This document shows positions 1 to 8,225 of a DNA stretch of 64,000 nt, piece after piece. Position 1 is the first letter of the stretch; each line of letters opens with the position of its first letter. The notes below the pieces were generated by a model, which ran no database searches, was not told the DNA's origin, and saw nothing but the letters and a program-made list of their open reading frames with translations. The stretch comes from an uncultured Sutterella sp. (lineage in GTDB: Bacteria; Pseudomonadota; Gammaproteobacteria; Burkholderiales; Burkholderiaceae_F): assembly GCA_900545335.1 (NCBI GenBank), contig UQYP01000005.1, forward strand, positions 1-64,000, written 5' to 3'. A program made the translations under genes and the position numbers.

Positions 1-410
1 AAAAGTTCGTGCTTGGTCAAAAGAAACCTTCCATCTTTAGATGGGAGTTGTTTAGATTCGATTTTTTGGGGAGTTTCGGTTGGTTTTAAAAACTGCAAAG
101 CTCCGACGCAATCTCTACCAATTGATGCCAATAGATCAAAAGGATGTGTACTTGAAATTCTCAACCTTGATCGAATTCGATTCAGTATGACTTGATTGTC
201 AGGAAGCAAATTTCTGAAAAAAGACTCAACAATTTCTCCGGCATAAACTTTTGATGTTAAAAGCAGCGAAAGAGAAATAGGAAGGTTTTGCTCAAAATTC
301 AACCACGATGAATCGTAGTAAAACTGCATTTGCCCATAATTTGTTTTCTCTAATCGTCCAACAATGCGATCACCCAGAAAAATATTTAAAAAAGCTGATT
401 TGGATCCCAT
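1..410 (-). CDS. hipA: HipA-family serine/threonine kinase toxin, N-terminal part (cut by window edge)
   Basis: The minus-strand frame starting with ATG at 410 is open to the window edge and gives the first 136 residues of a HipA-like protein. Visible family features are the N-terminal beta-sheet part (LGDRIVGRLE, residues 12-21), a PISLSLLL stretch near residue 48, FFRNLLPDN near 67 and the FDLLASIGRDCVGALQF block near 95-111. HipA proteins are kinases that inactivate glutamyl-tRNA synthetase or other targets and cause growth arrest; the kinase core lies outside the window. The start overlaps the end of hipB by 25 bp, the usual translationally coupled antitoxin-toxin order. The region is AT-rich compared with the neighbouring core genes, consistent with transfer. 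Sure of the family; whether the rest is intact cannot be seen. Confidence 0.85.
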   Translation of the reverse strand, partial: MGSKSAFLNIFLGDRIVGRLEKTNYGQMQFYYDSSWLNFEQNLPISLSLLLTSKVYAGEIVESFFRNLLPDNQVILNRIRSRLRISSTHPFDLLASIGRDCVGALQFLKPTETPQKIESKQLPSKDGRFLLTKHEL

Positions 411-643
411 TGCCCTCTCCCATCATTATCGTTTTTAAATTCAACTAAATTAATATTGAGCTGCACCGCATTTAAAAGACGAAAAAGCGTGCTTATCGTC
501 ACGTTGAGTTTTCCATTTTCAAACTCAGAAATTTGTTTCTGTGTCATCAGGCAACGCTCTGCCACTTCCGTTTGAGTCAGACCTTTCGTTGTACGAACAC
601 TCTTGTACCACGCAGCCAAGGCTTTAGGAGTTGCAACTATCAT
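386..643 (-). CDS. hipB: HipB-like XRE antitoxin / autorepressor
   Basis: An 85-residue helix-turn-helix protein of the XRE/Cro family. The HTH spans roughly residues 20-65 (GLTQTEVAERCLMTQKQISEFENG is the recognition part; ISTLFRLLNAVQLNINLV closes the fold). HipB binds HipA to neutralise it and represses the operon. The ATG at 643 is preceded by GAGG at a good distance. It is followed by hipA with a 25-bp overlap. Operators of the HipB type lie immediately upstream (671-716), so autoregulation is strongly suggested. The C-terminal tail (GRGQWDPNQLF) may be the degradation-prone tail typical of these antitoxins; that is inference. Confidence 0.85.
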   Translation of the reverse strand: MIVATPKALAAWYKSVRTTKGLTQTEVAERCLMTQKQISEFENGKLNVTISTLFRLLNAVQLNINLVEFKNDNDGRGQWDPNQLF

Positions 644-670
644 TTATCCCTCAGAATATATATTTTAAAA

Positions 671-716
671 TATCCCTTTTAAAGGATATTAATACAAATA
701 TACCTTTCAAGGGATA
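671..716 (-). promoter_or_regulatory. hipBA operator-promoter
   Basis: A perfect TATCC-N8-GGATA palindrome lies at 671-688 and a one-mismatch copy (TATAC-N8-GGATA) at 699-716. This is the operator consensus known for Escherichia coli HipB. A weaker half-matching copy may lie at 645-662, with a similar 26-28 bp period. On the minus strand TTGAAA (705-710) and TATCCT (683-688) are separated by 16 bp, so a plausible promoter sits inside the two operators, which fits direct repression. Confidence 0.75.
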
Positions 717-777
717 AAAAGATAGAACCTCAAGCTCAAAAGAGACTAATACTTTTTTCGATTAAATGTATTCAGAC

Positions 778-1803
778 CTAAAGCAACTCGATCACTCGAT
801 CGATATTCTCCTCAGGTGTTGCCCAACTCGTGCAGAAACGCACCGCCGTATGTTTTTCATCCACCTTACACCAGTGTGATACCTGAACTTCTTTTTCCAA
901 TTGAGCTAATTTGTCATTATCCAAAATCACAAACTGTTGGTTCGACGGACTTTCAGAATAGAAGCAATAGCCCTTTTCTTTGAGCGCTGCTTTAAGTTTC
1001 ATCGCCATATCGATCGCATGGCGGCTGATTTCAAAATAAAGGTTATCGGTAAAAAGCGTATCGAACTGCAGTCCCAAGAGACGGCCTTTAGCCAACACTG
1101 CACCGCCTTGCTTCATGATCGTAAAGAAATTCTTGGCTAATTTCGTATTGGTAAAGACCACTGCTTCACCCAAAAGCGCTCCGACTTTCGTGCCTCCGAT
1201 ATAGAAAACATCCGCTAAGCGGGCAATATCAGCCAGCGTCATATCGGCGCCTTCACTTGCGAGCGCATACCCCATGCGGGCCCCGTCAATGAATAAAGGC
1301 ATAGAGTGTTTGCGACAAACTTCGCTGATTGCCTGAAGTTCCGAGAGGCTATAGACAGAACCTGTTTCAGTAGCCTGAGAGATGTAAACCATTGCCGGAA
1401 TGACACCGTGATCCCAGGAAGGAGCCGTCAAAGTGTCTACGATATATTGATCCAATTCAGATGCAACCATCTTGCCGTCATGAGGCTCAATGGTGAGCAC
1501 TTTGTGGCCGCCCAATTCAATGGCGCCCGCCTCATGACCGTTGATATGACCGCTTGTGACAGCAATAACCCCTTCACAGGGGCGCAGAATGGAGCGAATC
1601 ACCGTTGCATTGGTCTGCGTACCTCCGATCAGTAAAAAGACTTCAGAGTCAGGAGCCTGACAGGCGGCTTTAATTTTTGCTTTGGCGCTTTCACAGTAAA
1701 CGTCCGTGCCGTAGCCGGGCGTACTTTCCAGATTGGTTTGAACGAGACGCTCAAGAATTTTCGGATGACATCCTTCCTGGTAGTCACAGGCTAAACGAAT
1801 CAT
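778..1803 (-). CDS. Low-specificity L-threonine aldolase / beta-eliminating lyase family
   Basis: PLP-dependent fold-type I enzyme expected to cleave L-threonine or L-allo-threonine to glycine and acetaldehyde in the cytosol. Family blocks are seen from the N terminus: RLACDYQEGCHP, the cofactor-contacting GGTQTN, HEAGAIELGGHK, SQATETGSVY, FIDGARMG, and the Schiff-base lysine in YIGGTKVGALLGEA. The ATG at 1803 was chosen because GAGGAG lies 7 nt upstream; an in-frame ATG at 1851 would add 16 residues (MFSKFFGAFSRLRRK...) without a clear ribosome site. It stands alone, divergent from pstB. Tyrosine phenol-lyase or tryptophanase are much longer, so threonine aldolase is preferred; substrate is not proven. 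Confidence 0.8.
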   Translation of the reverse strand: MIRLACDYQEGCHPKILERLVQTNLESTPGYGTDVYCESAKAKIKAACQAPDSEVFLLIGGTQTNATVIRSILRPCEGVIAVTSGHINGHEAGAIELGGHKVLTIEPHDGKMVASELDQYIVDTLTAPSWDHGVIPAMVYISQATETGSVYSLSELQAISEVCRKHSMPLFIDGARMGYALASEGADMTLADIARLADVFYIGGTKVGALLGEAVVFTNTKLAKNFFTIMKQGGAVLAKGRLLGLQFDTLFTDNLYFEISRHAIDMAMKLKAALKEKGYCFYSESPSNQQFVILDNDKLAQLEKEVQVSHWCKVDEKHTAVRFCTSWATPEENIDRVIELL

Positions 1804-1867
1804 TACTTTTCTCCTCAATCGGCTGAAAGCGCCGAAAAACTTTGAAAACAAAGACCAAAAGCTTTGA

Positions 1868-1907
1868 TTTCATATTAATGTCATATTTATGTCATCTTTG
1901 GGTCATA
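1868..1907 (+). promoter_or_regulatory. Pho box upstream of pstB
   Basis: Four 7-bp direct repeats start at 1868, 1879, 1890 and 1901: TTTCATA, TGTCATA, TGTCATC, GGTCATA. The exact 11-bp period and the TGTCATA core are the signature of PhoB binding sites. A possible -10 (TAGACT, 1917-1922) follows after about 9 bp, as in PhoB-activated promoters where the Pho box replaces the -35. Confidence 0.8.
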
Positions 1908-1967
1908 CCCGACTCGTAGACTTCGGCCCAACATCTGAGAGTTATATCTAACTAAGGAGTCTTCGGG

Positions 1968-2738
1968 ATGTCCGATACGACCATGACCCCAAAAATTGAG
2001 GTCAAAAACTTTAACTTTTACTATGGCGCATTTCACGCGCTCAAAAATATTAATCTTTCAATCGCTGAAAATAAAGTCACTGCATTTATCGGACCGTCCG
2101 GTTGCGGTAAATCCACTCTGCTGCGCACCTTTAACCGCATGTATGAGCTCTATAACGAGCAGCGTGCCGAAGGTGAAATTTGGCTTGACGGCGAAAATAT
2201 TGTCACAAAAACCGAAGGCGTCGACCGTCTGCGCTCTAAAGTCGGCATGGTGTTCCAACGCCCGACTCCCTTCCCGATGTCCATTTATGACAATATCGCC
2301 TACGGTGTGCGGTTATTTGAAAAGTTATCGAAAGCTGAACTCGATGAACGCATCGAATGGGCTTTGCGCAAAGCCGCTTTGTGGACCGACGTAAAAGACA
2401 AACTTCAGGATTCCGGTTTTGCTCTGTCGGGCGGCCAGCAACAGCGCCTTTGCATTGCCCGAGCCATCGCTGTAAAGCCCGAAGTGCTTCTGCTCGACGA
2501 ACCGTGCTCGGCTTTGGACCCGATTTCTACGGCTAAAATTGAAGACCTGATCAACGAGCTCAAAAACGAATACACCGTTGTTATCGTCACGCACAGCATG
2601 CAACAGGCAGCCCGTATTTCCGATTTCACGGCTTACATGTATTTGGGTGAATTAATTGAATTCGGTGAAACAGAGATGATGTTCACCCACCCGACGAAGA
2701 AGGCAACGGAAGACTACATCACCGGCCGCTTCGGTTAA
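1968..2738 (+). CDS. pstB: Phosphate ABC transporter ATP-binding protein PstB
   Basis: ATPase of the high-affinity phosphate importer PstSCAB, at the cytoplasmic face of the inner membrane. Walker A GPSGCGKST is at residues 42-50, the ABC signature LSGGQQQRL near 155 and Walker B VLLLDEPCSALDP near 175, followed by the H-loop VTHSMQQA. The 256-residue length is normal. AAGGAG precedes the ATG. It starts a Pho-box-driven operon with phoU 30 bp downstream, whereas the permeases and binding protein are 6 kb away on the other strand (pstSCA), so transporter stoichiometry depends on two promoters. Confidence 0.95.
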   Translation: MSDTTMTPKIEVKNFNFYYGAFHALKNINLSIAENKVTAFIGPSGCGKSTLLRTFNRMYELYNEQRAEGEIWLDGENIVTKTEGVDRLRSKVGMVFQRPTPFPMSIYDNIAYGVRLFEKLSKAELDERIEWALRKAALWTDVKDKLQDSGFALSGGQQQRLCIARAIAVKPEVLLLDEPCSALDPISTAKIEDLINELKNEYTVVIVTHSMQQAARISDFTAYMYLGELIEFGETEMMFTHPTKKATEDYITGRFG

Positions 2739-2768
2739 TGGTTATACAGTCCGTTTAGGAGTCAAAAA

Positions 2769-3479
2769 ATGATTATGTCCGCACAAACGCACCTTGTGCA
2801 CCAATTTGATGAAGATTTAGACGAACTCACACATTTGCTCTACAGCATGGGCGACTTGGTCACTGAGCAAATCAATAACGCAACCAAGGCCTTTCGCAAC
2901 GGTGATATCGATTTAGCACAATCGGTCAAAGACCGCGATGCCGCTATTAATGCGCTTGAAGTCTCAACCGACCGCTGTGCAACGCTTTTGATTGCAAAGC
3001 ATCAGCCTGCAGCCAAAGACCTGCGCTTTGTTTTCGGTATTGCCAAAATGGCGACCGACTTTGAACGTATGGGCGATCAGGCACGCAATATTGCCCGAGC
3101 CAGCCGTGATGACATCCCTGAAGAATTATCCGAAGCGATCGGCAAAACGGGTATTGTCGAGCTGACAATCAAAACAGTCAATTTGGCCATGCTTGCGCTC
3201 AAAAATCTCTCGGAAACCGCTGCAGTCAACACTTTGAGAGCTGATGGCGATGTAGATAAAGCGTTTAAAGAGGGCATTAAGACTGTAACGTTATTTTTGA
3301 AAGAGCATCCCGAAGAAGTCGAAAAAGCGCTTGCCTGCCTCGATCTTCTGAAGGCCTATGAACGTTTGGGTGACCACGCCACCAATATTGCGGAACACGT
3401 GATTTTCATCCTCGACGGTGAAGACATCCGCCACTTGAGACTGGATGCATTGCCCGAAAATCTGGCCAAACTTTCATAA
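2769..3479 (+). CDS. phoU: Phosphate signalling complex protein PhoU
   Basis: Negative regulator linking the Pst transporter to the PhoR kinase. 236 residues made of two related three-helix halves; the metal-binding type motifs ERMGDQARNIA (first half) and ERLGDHATNIAE (second half) are both present. TAGGAG lies ahead of the ATG at 2769. It follows pstB closely and is ended by a strong terminator, separating it from phoB. Confidence 0.95.
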   Translation: MIMSAQTHLVHQFDEDLDELTHLLYSMGDLVTEQINNATKAFRNGDIDLAQSVKDRDAAINALEVSTDRCATLLIAKHQPAAKDLRFVFGIAKMATDFERMGDQARNIARASRDDIPEELSEAIGKTGIVELTIKTVNLAMLALKNLSETAAVNTLRADGDVDKAFKEGIKTVTLFLKEHPEEVEKALACLDLLKAYERLGDHATNIAEHVIFILDGEDIRHLRLDALPENLAKLS

Positions 3480-3489
3480 CGAAAATTAA

Positions 3490-3520
3490 CCTTCGTCAAA
3501 AATCGGCGAAGGTTTCTTTT
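3490..3520 (+). terminator. Terminator after phoU
   Basis: Stem CCTTCG/CGAAGG around an AAAAATC-type loop followed by TTTCTTTTTTT. It suggests phoB-phoR is at least partly transcribed from a separate promoter in 3520-3598. Confidence 0.8.
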
Positions 3521-3598
3521 TTTCAGTGAAATTTCGCCTATTATTGTGACAAATGCAATAGGTCAGGTAGATCGGTACATTTTTCTGAAAGGTTCGTT

Positions 3599-4324
3599 AT
3601 GACAGAAAGCACAACTGGCAAGGCTGCCCGTATTTTGATTGTCGAAGATGAGGCGGCTATTCGTACGCTGATCTCCTTTGCCTGCGCAGCGGCGGGCTAC
3701 GAAGTCGAGTGCGTTGAAGATGCCCTTCAGGCTCAAAGTATTGTTGACAGCAACCCGCCGGACCTGATACTGCTCGACTATATGCTGCCGGAATTATCCG
3801 GCGTAGACTGGCTCGTGCAGCTTCATGCTAATCCCAAAACAGAACATCTGCCCGTGATCATGCTCACGGCTCGCGGCAGTGAGACTGACCGCGTCAAGGG
3901 ACTCAATGCCGGCGCTGATGACTATATCGTCAAGCCCTTTATGCCTCGGGAACTCATTGCCCGCATTCAGGCCGTTTTGCGCCGCTACCAACATCAGAAT
4001 CAAACCAAAGAAGACAGTAAGAATACCGAGGTGGTCTGCGGGCCGCTCACCATGAATGAAGCGAGCTTTGAGGCTAAAGTTGACGGTCAGCCGCTTTCCT
4101 TATCGGCAAAGGAATTCAAACTTCTTCTGGTCTTTGCAAAAAATCCTGAACGAGTCTACAGCCGTGAGATGCTTTTGTCGCTCGTATGGGATAACGCCTA
4201 CGTCGATGAAAGAACGGTAGACGTTCATATGCTGAGACTTCGTAAACAATTGCAGGGCACAAGAGCTGAAAATCTTCTGCAGACTGTTCGCGGCTTGGGT
4301 TATCGGGCTCATATTTCTGAATAA
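3599..4324 (+). CDS. phoB: Phosphate regulon response regulator PhoB
   Basis: OmpR-family transcription factor that binds Pho boxes when phosphorylated by PhoR. The receiver domain covers residues 10-125 with the acidic pair ED (16-17), phospho-acceptor Asp60 (LILLDYMLPELSG), the switch Thr in MLTARG and the lysine in YIVKPFMPREL. The winged-helix DNA-binding domain covers about 140-240 (SLSAKEFKLLL, RTVDVHMLRLRKQL). The 241-residue length is typical. Next to phoR with a 29-bp gap, and between two Pho-box operons in this window, which supports the name. Confidence 0.93.
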   Translation: MTESTTGKAARILIVEDEAAIRTLISFACAAAGYEVECVEDALQAQSIVDSNPPDLILLDYMLPELSGVDWLVQLHANPKTEHLPVIMLTARGSETDRVKGLNAGADDYIVKPFMPRELIARIQAVLRRYQHQNQTKEDSKNTEVVCGPLTMNEASFEAKVDGQPLSLSAKEFKLLLVFAKNPERVYSREMLLSLVWDNAYVDERTVDVHMLRLRKQLQGTRAENLLQTVRGLGYRAHISE

Positions 4325-4353
4325 ATTAAACCGTTTGTTGAGGTTTTTTAACG

Positions 4354-5601
4354 ATGTCAGCAAAAAATCTTTCTCCGCGGCTTTTCTGTATTTTGGGACT
4401 GATTTTTGTTGCGATTATCGCGATACTCCTATACATCACTGTCAGTTGGGAAAACACTCTCATAGGGACCTGTCTGACGCTGGTGTTATTTATCTGTTAC
4501 ATCATCTTCAAGATGAGTGACGGCTGGATGAATTCCATCGAAGCCGAGCAAATTAAAAGTGACCAGACGCGCTTTACCGCTCGTATTGACCGCTATCGCC
4601 TTTCCCTTTCAGCTCTGCCCGAAGGCGTCATTTTGTTTCGCCAGGGTCACACCCTTGAGTGGTGTAATCCGGCCGCAGAAAAACACCTCGGAATCAAGCT
4701 CACCCAGCACCTCGGCATGGCATTGAACCTGGTATTTGATGACCCGAAAATCATCGAATATATGGAAAGGGGCGACTTTGGCAAACCCATTGAAATCAAG
4801 TCGCATGAAGCCGGCCGCATTCTGCTGCTTTCTGCCGTTGTCGCTGACAAAACACACTTTATCGTTGTCACGCGAGACATCACCGAACAAAGACGCATTG
4901 ATTCGATGAGAAAAGATTTCGTGGCAAACGTCAGCCACGAGCTCAGAACCCCCCTTACCGTCATTACGGGTTTTTTGGACATGATTCTGCGCGGCAAGGA
5001 ACTCGATGAAAAGACTCTGCATGAGCACCTCTTACTCATGCAGCAGGAAGCCAGCCGTATGCAGAATTTGGTAAACGACCTCTTATCGCTGTCTCGGCTT
5101 GAAAGTAAAGATGAGCGGGAATCTGATCCGCCTGAGGTAGTCAATATGCCTAAACTCGTAGCAGGCCTCGCAGAAGACGCAGTGGCGCTTTCCCGAGGCA
5201 GACACACCGTTGATACGGATATTTCAAACACTCAGGCCGTGCTCGGGCAAGTCGATGAGCTGCGAAGCGCCTGCCTGAACCTTGTCACCAATGCCGTTCG
5301 CTACACGCCTGACGGCGGCAGGATTGAAATCAGCTGGCGCTATGATCCCAAGGAAGAAACGGCAGTCTTTGCTGTCAAAGATAACGGCATCGGCATTGAT
5401 CCGGAGGATATTCCGCGTCTTACCGAACGCTTTTACCGCGTCGACAAGAGCCGCTCTCGTGAAAAAGGCGGCACGGGTTTGGGGCTGGCCATTGTCAAAC
5501 ATGTCGCCATCCGCAATCACTGCCGTTTGGATATCCAATCCGAACCGGGTAAGGGATCAACTTTCAGTCTGATATTCCCTAAAGATTCTTTAATCGATTA
5601 G
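4354..5601 (+). CDS. phoR: Phosphate regulon sensor histidine kinase PhoR
   Basis: Inner-membrane histidine kinase that phosphorylates PhoB under phosphate limitation. Two membrane segments are close together at residues 10-30 and 34-52 with almost no periplasmic loop, as in PhoR. A PAS domain spans about 80-175 (ALPEGVILFRQG, WCNPAAEKHLG). The HisKA H-box has His195 (VANVSHELRTPLTVI) and the HATPase has NLVTNAVRYTPDGG, VKDNGIGI and GGTGLGLAIVKH. 415 residues. It ends the phoBR unit before a strong terminator. Confidence 0.93.
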   Translation: MSAKNLSPRLFCILGLIFVAIIAILLYITVSWENTLIGTCLTLVLFICYIIFKMSDGWMNSIEAEQIKSDQTRFTARIDRYRLSLSALPEGVILFRQGHTLEWCNPAAEKHLGIKLTQHLGMALNLVFDDPKIIEYMERGDFGKPIEIKSHEAGRILLLSAVVADKTHFIVVTRDITEQRRIDSMRKDFVANVSHELRTPLTVITGFLDMILRGKELDEKTLHEHLLLMQQEASRMQNLVNDLLSLSRLESKDERESDPPEVVNMPKLVAGLAEDAVALSRGRHTVDTDISNTQAVLGQVDELRSACLNLVTNAVRYTPDGGRIEISWRYDPKEETAVFAVKDNGIGIDPEDIPRLTERFYRVDKSRSREKGGTGLGLAIVKHVAIRNHCRLDIQSEPGKGSTFSLIFPKDSLID

Positions 5602-5619
5602 CCGTTCTTTTAATTGATT

Positions 5620-5650
5620 CGGCGCCGTAAGGCGCCGTTTCTTTTTTTTT
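5620..5650 (+). terminator. Terminator after phoR
   Basis: Stem CGGCGCC / GGCGCCG with a GTAA tetraloop, followed by TTTCTTTTTTTTT. Textbook intrinsic terminator. Confidence 0.9.
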
Positions 5651-5744
5651 AAATCAAATTTTGTTAAGAAAATAGCTGCCCAAAGCGCTCCGAAAGACTT
5701 GATGAGTGCTAGGCTAGAAAGGTCTGAAAAAAAGGAGTCTTATT

Positions 5745-6788
5745 ATGAGCGCAAAGAAAAAAGAACAAGAAGAAAAAGCAGCCTGCACAGAGCTTAAAAA
5801 ATCAGAAGTTCTCACTGAGCGCAAAATTGAAGCTTACAGCAAAGCTTTAAAGGCAGCACTTAAGGAAGAGCCGCCTGAAGAGCAGGTCCGCATTCTGAAG
5901 ATTTTGGTTAAAAACGCCAAAGCGCATATCCGTGCAGCTGATCCTACGGCAGATAATCAGGATGAATTGGTTGAAAACTGGGAAAAGGCTGAATTTCCTT
6001 ACAAGCACCGCATGAGCAACAAACGCTATGAGAAGGAGAAGTTGCCTCTTCAGGTTGAACTTCTGAAATTGCAGAAATGGGTGAAGGAAAACGATAAGAA
6101 AATCATCATCATTTTTGAAGGGCGCGATGCGGCCGGCAAAGGCGGCACCATTCGCACCTTCATGGAGCACCTCAATCCCCGCGGAGCAAGAGTAGTGGCT
6201 TTAGCCAAACCCACTGAAGCTGAAAAAGGTCAATGGTTTTTCCAGCGCTATGTTGCCCATTTGCCGACTCGGGGTGAAATGGTGCTTTTTGACCGCTCTT
6301 GGTACAACCGCGCTGGGGTTGATCGCGTCATGGGCTTTTGCACGCCGGAAGAGTACCTGGAATTTATGCGTCAATGCCCGCAATTTGAAGAAAATCTGAT
6401 TCACTCGGATACGATTCTGATCAAGTTCTGGCTTTCGGTCACTCAAGACGAGCAGTGCCGTCGCTTTAAATCTCGCAAAATCGATCCTCTCAAACGCTGG
6501 AAACTCTCACCCATCGATATCGCCTCGCTTTCAAAGTGGGATGAGTACAGTAAAGCAGAAGAAGCCATGTTCTTTGCCACGAACACGGCATCGTGCCCCT
6601 GGATTGTCATTAAGAGCAACGATAAAAAACGCGCCCGCTTAAATGCCATGCGCTATGTTTTATCGATCATTGACTATGCAGAAAAAGATCCGAAAGCCAT
6701 CGGCTCGGTCGATCCCCTGATTCTGTCAAGAGCCAATGTCAAACCCAATATCGGCACGGTGCTTGGCAGAGACAAAAAGAAAAAATAG
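5745..6788 (+). CDS. ppk2: Polyphosphate kinase 2 (PPK2) family protein
   Basis: Transfers phosphate between polyphosphate and nucleoside phosphates (ADP/GDP or AMP). Walker A is FEGRDAAGKGG at residues 124-134, the lid/Walker B region contains LFDRSWYNRAGVDRVMG, and FKSRKIDPLKRWKLSP is the basic polyphosphate-binding loop. A charged N-terminal extension of about 80 residues (Lys/Glu-rich) precedes the PPK2 domain, which runs to about residue 320. The ATG is preceded by AAAGGAG. It has its own transcription unit between two terminators. Its place between the two Pho-box operons suggests a shared phosphate-storage theme, but I see no Pho box in front of it. Confidence 0.9.
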   Translation: MSAKKKEQEEKAACTELKKSEVLTERKIEAYSKALKAALKEEPPEEQVRILKILVKNAKAHIRAADPTADNQDELVENWEKAEFPYKHRMSNKRYEKEKLPLQVELLKLQKWVKENDKKIIIIFEGRDAAGKGGTIRTFMEHLNPRGARVVALAKPTEAEKGQWFFQRYVAHLPTRGEMVLFDRSWYNRAGVDRVMGFCTPEEYLEFMRQCPQFEENLIHSDTILIKFWLSVTQDEQCRRFKSRKIDPLKRWKLSPIDIASLSKWDEYSKAEEAMFFATNTASCPWIVIKSNDKKRARLNAMRYVLSIIDYAEKDPKAIGSVDPLILSRANVKPNIGTVLGRDKKKK

Positions 6789-6799
6789 TCCTTAAGAGA

Positions 6800-6820
6800 A
6801 GGCCCGCTGAACGCGGGCCT
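6800..6820. terminator. Bidirectional terminator between ppk2 and pepT
   Basis: AGGCCCGC / GCGGGCCT stem with a 5-nt loop in the 41-bp space between converging genes. T-tracts are weak on both sides. Confidence 0.65.
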
Positions 6821-6829
6821 GATTGACTT

Positions 6830-8071
6830 TTAGCGGCCTTTGGCGATGAGTTCAATAATCTTGAGAGTCATGTCTAAAGAAGCTACGAAACTTTCAATCG
6901 GCATGAACTCAGCGTATCCGTGGTGATTGTGAGAACCCGTAAAGTAGTTAGGTGTCACCAAACCCCGTGCAGTCAAGGCAGAGCCGTCGGTACCGCCGCG
7001 CATAGCAACGGTCTTGGGCTCAATATTCAGGCTCTTTAAAGCTTCGTACATCAGATCAATCGGATAGCGATCTTCGCCCAGACCACCCGAGATATTGCGA
7101 TAAATATCTTCTATATCGGCATGAATCTTGGCTCGCGGGTAGCGTTTGGAAGTGAATTCAACCACATCACGCACATACTGTTTGCGTGCTTCAAAGGTCT
7201 TATCATCAAAATCGCGGATATTAATCTGGATATGAGCTCGGGCCGGATTGCCCGACATGTTCTTAATCCAGTAGTAGCCTTCACGCACATCGGTGTTTTC
7301 AGGTGTTTCCAAACGATTAAAGCTATTGGCCAAATCCATCGCAATCAAAATCGGATTAAGCAGCACGCCCTTAGCTGAGGCCGGGTGCGTGGTCACACCT
7401 TCAATATCCACATGCACTTCTGCTGCGTTATAAGTTTCATAGACCAACTGCCCGATTTCACCTCCGTCAACCGTGTAGGCAAAATCCACTTTGAATTGGT
7501 CCAAATCAAGGAGCTTGGAGCCGCGCAGTCCCGTTTCTTCATCCGGAACAAAGGCGACTCGAATATCGCCATGAGGAATTTGTTCGGTCACTAAAATTTC
7601 CAGTGCCGTCATGATGTTGGTGACACCCGACTTATTATCCGCGCCCAAAACACTGGTGCCGTCAGTGAAAATAATGTCCTGACCGACGTAAGCACTTAAT
7701 TCCGGATGTTCTTTGAGACGAATCCACAAATCTTTTTCTTTATTGAGGCAGACATCGCCTCCCACATAATGAATCACTTGCGGATGAATATCGGGTGACA
7801 GACCCACATCAACGGTATCAACGTGGGCTACGAAACCCACCGTCGGAACATTCTTAACCGTACCGGGAAGATAACCGGTCACATTTGCGTGCTGATCAAC
7901 CTGAACATTCTGAAGACCCAATTCTTTCAATCCCGCCTCAAGCACTCGGGCCATCGTCCACTGCCCTTCTGTGCTGGGTACTTCCTTTACCTTGGGGTCA
8001 CTTTGACTGCTGATAGCCAGATAACTTAAAAAGCGTTCCACTAACGCCTGCGCTTTCTGCTGATGATTCAT
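6830..8071 (-). CDS. pepT: Peptidase T (tripeptide aminopeptidase, M20B)
   Basis: Cytosolic dizinc exopeptidase releasing the N-terminal residue of tripeptides. Visible metal and catalytic motifs: VAHVDTVD (His and Asp of site 1), TSVLGADNKSG (bridging Asp), VPDEETGLRGS (catalytic Glu and metal Glu), YTVDGGEIG, and the C-terminal NHHGYAEFMP. 413 residues, normal for PepT. AGAGGTGAG lies before the ATG. It is transcribed alone, towards ppk2. Confidence 0.93.
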   Translation of the reverse strand: MNHQQKAQALVERFLSYLAISSQSDPKVKEVPSTEGQWTMARVLEAGLKELGLQNVQVDQHANVTGYLPGTVKNVPTVGFVAHVDTVDVGLSPDIHPQVIHYVGGDVCLNKEKDLWIRLKEHPELSAYVGQDIIFTDGTSVLGADNKSGVTNIMTALEILVTEQIPHGDIRVAFVPDEETGLRGSKLLDLDQFKVDFAYTVDGGEIGQLVYETYNAAEVHVDIEGVTTHPASAKGVLLNPILIAMDLANSFNRLETPENTDVREGYYWIKNMSGNPARAHIQINIRDFDDKTFEARKQYVRDVVEFTSKRYPRAKIHADIEDIYRNISGGLGEDRYPIDLMYEALKSLNIEPKTVAMRGGTDGSALTARGLVTPNYFTGSHNHHGYAEFMPIESFVASLDMTLKIIELIAKGR

Positions 8072-8176
8072 TTCTCACCTCTTTATTCGTTAAAAAGACG
8101 CCCTAAAATCAGCGCACTTTTCAAATATAACGCCAAAAAGACCAAAAGAGGCAAAGATTTTGATACCTAAATGATA

Positions 8177-8201
8177 AAGAGCGGCCTTAAAGACCGCTCT
8201 T
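8177..8201 (-). terminator. Terminator after pstA
   Basis: 8-bp stem AAGAGCGG/CCGCTCTT with a short AAG/CTT inner pairing, 25 bp beyond the pstA stop. The downstream T-tract (TTTATCATTT) is imperfect. Confidence 0.6.
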
Positions 8202-8225
8202 AACTAAACATCAAAGACTTAACAA

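Noticed and set aside
5650..5744. Pho box upstream of ppk2
   Set aside because: No 11-bp series of TGTCATA-like elements is present.
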